Positions 49,701 to 64,000 of a stretch of DNA of 64,000 nucleotides are shown one piece after another (position 1 is the first letter of the stretch; every line of letters starts with the position of its first letter). The DNA is from Larus michahellis. Lineage: Eukaryota; Chordata; Aves; Charadriiformes; Laridae. Where the stretch lies: assembly GCF_964199755.1 (NCBI RefSeq), contig NC_133906.1, positions 13,117,378 through 13,181,377 on the forward strand, in the 5' to 3' direction. Both the position numbers and the translations under genes were made by a program. The notes beneath the pieces were generated by a model. The model ran no database searches and was not told where the DNA came from. It saw only the letters and a list, made by a program, of their open reading frames with translations.

Positions 49701-51740
49701 CCAAGTCCACCACTAACCCATGTCCCTCAGCACCACGTTTGCCCGGCTTTTAAATGCCTCCAGGGATGGTAATTCCATCACTTCCCTGGGCAGCCTGTTC
49801 CAATGCTTGACAACCCTTTCAGGGAAGAAATTTTTGGCATTTTGCCAACACTGATGCCTCTGTGTGGCTCAGAGTATGGGAAAAAACTGCCCCGGGTCTA
49901 TTCCCAATGCTCACCATGAAAAGCCACACCTTGTCTTCTGTAACTATTGGTAAGTTAGCACAACTCTACTGTCAGTGCTTGCACACTTCTATTACCTGGC
50001 CAGGAGTAGCAACAGAAGAACACTTCGGTTCTGGACAGTTGAGACAATGGACCTGCCCATCCCTGATCTGAATTTCAAAGTAGTCCTTCAGGCATGCTTT
50101 GCAGTACACATGGCTGCACTCGGTGAAGTACATACATTCACTGCCCAGCTTCTCACAGAAGCAGATATTGCACAAGTACATCTTACTGTTAAAGCTCTTC
50201 CTCCTCTGAGCCTGATCAAAGTCCAAGATTTCCCTAATCAGACTCGACAACGACTCCACATCCCGTACAGCTCTTGCATCGATGATTTCTTCTTCAGCTG
50301 CTGCAGAGCCCGCTGCACCACCACAATCCTTCTCGGCAGCAAGAGGGACCAAAGGTGTCCTGCTCTGCCCACTCCCTTGATGGCACATTTTTAGCTCATA
50401 GGGGGAGGAAATATTCAAGTAACTCAGTGTTTCTTCCTTCAGAAACTGCATCCAGGCAAATAAGACCACACAGCCTCGATTCTCTTCCCATACGTTGTCT
50501 AAGTGTTTGCAAAGAGCACTGAGCTGGAAAAAAAAAAAATACAATTACAGATTTCAGTATGTTCTGACAACTCATTACTGTTTTCCTCTGCCACGGTCCT
50601 CCTTAATGCTTATTTAGATTTCAGATTGTGGAGTTTTTATAGATACATAAAATACATATAAAAATAATGCTCATAGATGCAAGCTTTTATTCCTCAGAAT
50701 GGTGACCAAATACAAACACGTAGGAAACAAAAGAAGAGCCAACTGAAAGGGCAATGTAACTGCTTATGTCTTAATTTTACTTTCATCTACTATATTAACA
50801 TCCACCCAAAAGAGCACTGTAAATTATGAACTTACTCCTGATCACAAAAGCTCTGTTAAAACGTTAAAACTGTGTTGCAAACCTGGGCCCGGGAGAGCCA
50901 TTTGCCACTGAGGGTAAAGAGTGGCGGGGAAGTTGAGGGGTAGTCTGGCGGGAGTTCAAAGTTCAGCACGAGGGGAGGCAGAAAGCACACGGTGTATTCA
51001 AACCCGCTGTTCTGGAGGCTTTCTGTGGAATTGCCTGAATCTAAGAGAATTGAGAGAGTTTGAGAAATAACAAGAAAATGAAAACTAATGAACCGTAACT
51101 GTTTATGACAGCACCCAATATATCTCTTTTCATTTGATAAATTTCTGGGTTTAAAATCATTTATTCAACCCTAAATAACAGAACTTCTCAGTGCAGTAGA
51201 ATTTCATGGGGTTGTACATATATGGTTAAATCACTAAACACCGGTACTGTGAAATATCAGACCCTACGCAAACCAAGAACCTGGAAAGACGTACCCTCAA
51301 GGGGAAAAAAAAACACAACAACAAAACCCAAACCAACAGAACTTAATTATTCTAAAGAAATACTATTACTCATCTCTAATTTTAAAGGTCACTAAAGAAG
51401 TTATGAGGATGAAATCACCCATTCGGACATAAACCCCACCAATACCACAAGCACAGTATCGGGTCAGTCGTGGCTTTCTCCGGTCAGTGCTCTACAGGTC
51501 GCTAAAGCAGCAACCATCTGAGCATGTACCAGATAATTAGCTTGTTAAAAACTAATTTTGGGATAAAACAAGACATCTCAACTCACCACTCACAAAAATT
51601 TTGAAGTTTTGGGGCAACTCCAGACAAATTCTTGTTTCTCCTCCTTGGGCTGACTCGGCTCTCTTAAACTCATCTTCATCATAAATACTCGCCAAAGCCA
51701 GCAGCTCATCCTCCTGAGCTTCTTTGTCTTCTGAAGACAT
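46655..51740 (-). CDS. RNF14: RNF14 (ARA54), RBR-type E3 ubiquitin ligase (7 coding exons)
   Basis: RING-between-RING E3 ligase, first known as an androgen-receptor coactivator and later linked to clearing stalled-ribosome obstacles. Joined coding exons: 51587-51740, 50883-51034, 49996-50523, 49151-49379, 48166-48338, 47443-47573, 46655-46712. All GT-AG, phases consistent, 474 residues, the same length as human. An N-terminal RWD domain (about 11-137, MSSEDKEAQEDELLALASIY onward) recruits substrate or partners. RING1 starts at LCNICFCEKLGSEC and contains CSHVYCKACLKDYF. The IBR is CPRPGCQTPVMQEPGCTMG to CTLCKMTYHG. RING2 is CPCCGTHIEKLDGCNKMTC, with catalytic Cys417 (DGC), then CMQYFCWLCM. 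The acidic C-terminal tail (RLFQAMHIDGEFWEAEDED) differs noticeably from the human end. The start codon follows a plausible non-coding first exon splice (AG at 51750-51751). Confidence 0.97.
47443..47573 (-). CDS. RNF14: RNF14 coding exon 6 (RING2)
   Basis: Residues 413-456, starting KLDGCNKMTC with the catalytic Cys417 and continuing CTGCMQYFCWLCMGSLSR to DPSSPCFNR. Acceptor TGCCAG, donor GTCAGT. Confidence 0.96.
48166..48338 (-). CDS. RNF14: RNF14 coding exon 5
   Basis: Residues 355-412: a charged helical linker between IBR and RING2 (EKLMDLRNEYLEADEATK..., EEMESKEWLEKNSK), then CPCCGTHIE. Donor GTGAGC. Confidence 0.96.
48427..48556 (-). mobile_element. CR1 LINE 3' end fragment in RNF14 intron
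   Basis: On the minus strand about the last 130 bases of CR1, encoding FKVRLDGALSNLI, then CCAACCCAAACTATTCTATGAT. It sits about 90 bases upstream (transcript sense) of coding exon 5. Confidence 0.9.
49151..49379 (-). CDS. RNF14: RNF14 coding exon 4 (IBR)
   Basis: Residues 279-354: VKELVGEQLFARYDRLLL, then the in-between-RING zinc-binding module with its Cys pairs, ending CKVTA. Acceptor TTTAG, donor GTGAGT. Confidence 0.96.
49637..49845 (-). mobile_element. CR1 LINE 3' fragment in RNF14 intron, different subfamily
   Basis: The minus strand carries the CR1 3' region: fragments of the terminal coding sequence (AGGGTTGTCAAGCATTGGAACAG sense, CTCCCTGGAGGC), then GTTGGACTTGATGATCTTAAAG and CCTTCCAACCTAGTTGATTCT. 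The GGTGTTGGGTTGATGGTTGGACT signature differs from the copies at 30.8 and 53 kb, so this is a separate insertion of another subfamily. Confidence 0.88.
49996..50523 (-). CDS. RNF14: RNF14 coding exon 3 (RWD end and RING1)
   Basis: Largest RNF14 coding exon, residues 103-278. The end of the RWD domain (LSALCKHLDNVWEENRG..., WMQFLKEETLSYLNI) is followed by a variable linker (about 148-200) and then RING1. Acceptor TTCCAG, donor GTAATA. Confidence 0.96.
50883..51034 (-). CDS. RNF14: RNF14 coding exon 2
   Basis: Residues 52-102, the middle of the RWD domain (NSGFEYTVCFLPPLVLNF..., YPSTSPPLFTLSGKWLS). Acceptor TTCAG, donor GTTTGC. Confidence 0.96.
51587..51740 (-). CDS. RNF14: RNF14 coding exon 1
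   Basis: Residues 1-51, the start of the RWD domain, MSSEDKEAQEDELLALAS onward. Only nine leader bases precede the ATG if the acceptor CCACAG at 51750-51755 is used. Donor GTGAGT. Confidence 0.95.
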
Positions 51741-51749
51741 TTAAATTTT

Positions 51750-53539
51750 CTGTGGAGTAACACCACTCTGCAAGATCAACTGAATTAACGCACTATTAAA
51801 ATTATTTATTTGGGGTACCTATTTTATAGTACTGTAAGATTTAGAAACCCAAGTATCTAATACATAATGACGTAAAATGTAATTAAGATTTTTTACAGGT
51901 TGAAAAAATATTGATAGCTTTATAAAATAAAACAAACACCTTAACAGAACATTGAAAAGTCAAAAAGCAATCTGTCGTAAGTGTTAGTAGCTAAAGACTG
52001 CTGTGAGGGGGAAAAACTAGTGAAACACACCAATGGCAAAAGCGACAGAGGGACATTTCAATAATTTTGAAAGGGAAAACAGACACCACCACCACCACCC
52101 CCAAAAAAAACCAAGAAAAAGGAATTAGTAACAGTATCTCTCGTCCAGTGTTCCAAAACAAACAAGCAAACAGCCACATTTATGACTAAAGTTATTGAAG
52201 ATATCAATAAGCAGCTTCAAATCCTACACAAGCATCTTGCAGATGCACTCCTATACCATTTCAGTTCTAGATTTGGGGCAATAAAGCTACATTTAATGGA
52301 TTACCTTTTTATTCACAACTGCGCAGCGGCAAAGCTGTAGGTTCTGGTGCTGACCAGGGACAGCCACGTTAGGAGGGCCAGAGCAGAGCCCCTGATCATT
52401 CCCCTGGGAGAACCGGAGGTCATAAAATTTTCCTCACATACGCCATGAAAAATGTTGACTTTTGTCATGGAAGTGCATATGGTTATGGCACCGGTACTTC
52501 TGAGGTGCCTGTAGACAAATAAACAAACAAATGCTCAGAGGGATTAAAGTCCTCTCACCAATTTTGTTACGAACAGTAACTGATGTTTCGTTTGACCAGA
52601 CATGCTCAGTAATTCAGAATAATCTCTTTACAGCTCTTATAGCAGTAACTTATTTATGTGTGTAAGCTGTGAACACTGCAGTTCTGTTACCTGTTATCGG
52701 GAGCCTGATAAGGGCTGAAATCTCACCCTGCTGCTTCCCCCCACACTATTCAGGGAGATTATTCACTGGTGAACAGCAAAGAAGAGGCAGCCCTTCCAAA
52801 CCAGTAGCATGGGGAAGAAGAAACATAACCAAAAAAATATATGGGGAGCAGTGGAAAAATTAAAGGAAAAGGTGAGTTTTCAGGTCAAGCTCCCTGACAC
52901 AAGCAGCTGTACAACTGTTATTTCAGTTTTAACCATTCCCATCTTTTCCTAGAATCACAGAATGGTTTGGGTTGGAAGGGACCTTAAAGCCCATCAGTGC
53001 CACCCCCTGCCCTGGGCAGGGACACCTCCCACCACACCAGGTTGCTCCAAGCCCCGTCCAGCCTGGCCTTGAACCCCTCCAGGGATGGGGCAGCCACAGC
53101 TTCTCTGGGCAACCTGGGCCAGGGGCTCACCAAGAATTTCTTCCTAATATCTGAATCTCCCCTCTTTCAGTGTAAAACCGTTCCCCCTCCTCCTATGGCT
53201 CCCCTCCCTGCTCCAGAGTCCCTCCCCAGCTCTCCTGGAGCCCCTTGAGGGACTGGAAGGGGCTCCAAGGTCTCCCCGGAGCCTTCTCTTCTCCAGGCTG
53301 AACCCCTCCAACTCTCTCAGCCTGTCCTCACAGCAGAGGGGCTCCAGCCCTCGCAGCACCGTCCCGGCCCCAGCACACCACCTAAGCCGTGCCGGCAGCT
53401 CTCCTGAAGCTACGGGCAGCACCAGCAGCCCCGCACCCCCCATCCCGCCGGGGCGGAGGGAGGCCCGGGCCGCACCGGCCGCTCCCCAGGCCTGCGGCAC
53501 AGTAGGGCCCGCTCCTCCTCCGCCCGGCCTCACCGTTAC
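51750..53539 (-). other. RNF14 5' intron region
   Basis: Between the coding start exon and the CpG-island first exon. It contains the CR1 copy at 52951-53361 and otherwise AT-rich DNA. A further non-coding exon inside (for example in the GC-richer 52.32-52.45 kb) cannot be excluded. Confidence 0.5.
52951..53361 (-). mobile_element. CR1 LINE 3' fragment, minus strand, at RNF14 promoter
   Basis: About 410 bases of CR1 3' region with a clean end (AGAATCACAGAATGGTTTGGGTTGG on plus). The 5' truncation falls at CCTCGCAGCAC. About 95% identical by eye to the copy at 30823-31230 and in the same orientation. It ends about 180 bases short of the proposed RNF14 first exon. Confidence 0.93.
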
Positions 53540-53770
53540 CTCAGCCGCGGGGAGCAGCGCGGGGCCAGGAACGGCGAGGCAGGGCCCGGCCCCTCACGGC
53601 ACCACGGAGGCGGTGAAGGGAAGGGAGCGGAAGCGCAGGGCAGCCGGGCGCAGGCACGGCCCGGCTTCGGCCCCGCAGCGCCGCCGGCGACCGGGAGGAA
53701 CAACCGCAGGGCCCGGCCCCAGCTCGGCCCGGCCCGGCCCCGGCGCCCCTCCGCCCTTCCCTCAGCAGCC
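53370..53770 (-). promoter_or_regulatory. RNF14: CpG-island promoter and first non-coding exon of RNF14
   Basis: CpG-dense, TATA-less DNA. On the minus strand CTGAG followed by GTAACG at 53534-53539 is a plausible donor for a non-coding first exon lying at about 53540-53700. The RNF14 transcription start is inferred to lie here. Confidence 0.65.
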
Positions 53771-53929
53771 CTATCAGCGGGTGTTTATTAGCGCTGCTTC
53801 ATTAACGGGGGTTTCACACAACTCCACCCGTGCCAGCAAGAAAAGCATTGAAGCATTCCCGCCCCCGGATCGGACGGCCCCCCCTCAGGCCTGCCCCACC
53901 GCCATCGCAATCAACAGCGGGAGAAGCTC

Positions 53930-54920
53930 ATCCAGTAGAATCCAGTGCATTTATTGTCTTGCAATATCCGAACGGGTGTTTCAGCTTTGGATTGTAACAC
54001 ATACAAATTAATGTTTGCAAGTTTAATGACAATCAGTACTAGAAGCACATCATTGTATAAAGCTCATAGAAAAAAAATGCCAAATTAGTCATGTATTTTT
54101 TTTTCCTGGGGAAAAAAACACAAAACAAAACCCTAAGCATTCCAAATGAAGGCCTCGTGGAAGCAAGCATACCCCCTTCAGAAAAAGTTAGGAACAAGTC
54201 AGAATCGACTATGAGCATAGGCAGCCGAAATACAAATACTCATTCTTTCTACAAGCAGCTAATTTAGCTAGAGACAGAGTTTACATGGTCGAATGAGATG
54301 GGACATTGGCCAGGAGCACGCTCTCATGCACAGCCTGAGCCACGGGAGGGGACAGCTGCTGCTCTACCCATCAGGTAAGTGAATGACCTTGTGTTAACGG
54401 TGAACTGCTCAAGTGCAAACCAAAGTAAATCTAGATTAGTAGGAGAGGTGGACTAAGATGAGCAACTGAAAGACTATGCTTCAGGGTCTAGAAGAAGCAC
54501 CCCCTGTCCCAGTTATATATTCCTGCAGTCCTGGCCTTAATGGGCACTTTATACAGACACTGTTGCTCTAAACCACAAGGGAAAGCAAACAGCATGCCAA
54601 GTTTGACTTCAGATGTTGCCGTCTCGCTACTTTAAAGCAAGATTGACTCACGGTGGACATTAAAAATGGAGAACCAGCTTAGGGCTGTTTCTGTAGGTCT
54701 AGAAAGAATACCAGAACTTCTAAATACAATCCTAATGGCAAGAAATACTGTTTATTTGAATAGTTAGCTACCTAAGTGTTCTGACTCGATGCACTGACCA
54801 AACCTCTCCAAGAGTTAAGAGTGCTGTGGTATTGACTTGCTTCAGTTGTATCCAGAACATACAAAGTTGACAACTTAAAGCTTTATTGTAATTCGCAATA
54901 ATATAAACAAGTGCTGAAAT
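53930..54920 (-). other. HSPA4: HSPA4 3' UTR
   Basis: AT-rich non-coding DNA after the HSPA4 stop. Minus-strand AATAAA signals lie at 54882-54887 (only 33 bases past the stop), 54751-54756 and 53950-53955. The most distal end would be about 200 bases upstream of the RNF14 CpG island. Confidence 0.6.
53950..53955 (-). terminator. Distal HSPA4 polyadenylation signal candidate
   Basis: AATAAA on the minus strand, the last one before the RNF14 promoter. It would yield a 3' UTR of roughly 1 kb. Confidence 0.5.

Positions 54921-64000
<9,080 letters not shown>

Noticed and set aside
53144-53533. A 129-codon minus-strand open frame at the RNF14 promoter
   Set aside because: Composed of CpG-island DNA joined to CR1 sequence; not a protein gene.

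Overview
The window is nuclear DNA from a bird. The spliced exons, CpG-rich promoters and short introns are vertebrate, and several 5'-truncated CR1 LINE copies carry the avian 3' tail (ATTCTATG-type repeats). The species cannot be named from sequence alone. Four protein-coding genes were assembled exon by exon from splice sites, reading phase and recalled family sequences: NDFIP1 (minus, complete), GNPDA1 (plus, complete), RNF14 (minus, complete coding sequence) and HSPA4 (minus, only the C-terminal ~620 residues; the gene runs off the right edge).

Layout. 1-12.2 kb: no gene recognised; GC-rich patches alternate with AT-rich, possibly conserved non-coding DNA. 12.2-30.8 kb: NDFIP1, seven coding exons with a long 3' UTR on the left and a CpG-island promoter on the right. 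30.8-32.0 kb: two CR1 copies in inverted orientation, lying against the NDFIP1 promoter. 32-38.9 kb: intergenic, with a probable solitary retroviral LTR just before the GNPDA1 promoter. 38.9-42.5 kb: GNPDA1, six coding exons. 42.5-46.6 kb: the 3' side shared by GNPDA1 and RNF14 (tail to tail). 46.6-53.8 kb: RNF14, seven coding exons, three CR1 fragments in introns, CpG-island promoter. 53.9-64 kb: thirteen C-terminal coding exons of HSPA4, transcribed toward RNF14 and ending within a few hundred bases of its promoter.

Functions. NDFIP1 is a three-pass endosomal/Golgi adaptor that recruits and activates NEDD4-family HECT ubiquitin ligases. RNF14 is an RBR-class E3 ligase. HSPA4 (Apg-2) is an Hsp110-class nucleotide exchange factor for Hsp70. 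GNPDA1 is the cytosolic glucosamine-6-phosphate deaminase. They are not an operon. The neighbourhood NDFIP1-GNPDA1-RNF14, with the same relative orientations, matches human 5q31.3. HSPA4 beside RNF14 does not match the human order and may be a lineage-specific rearrangement. I found no CRISPR array, tRNA, rRNA or dedicated novel system; the more unusual signals concern repeats, promoter architecture and gene order.
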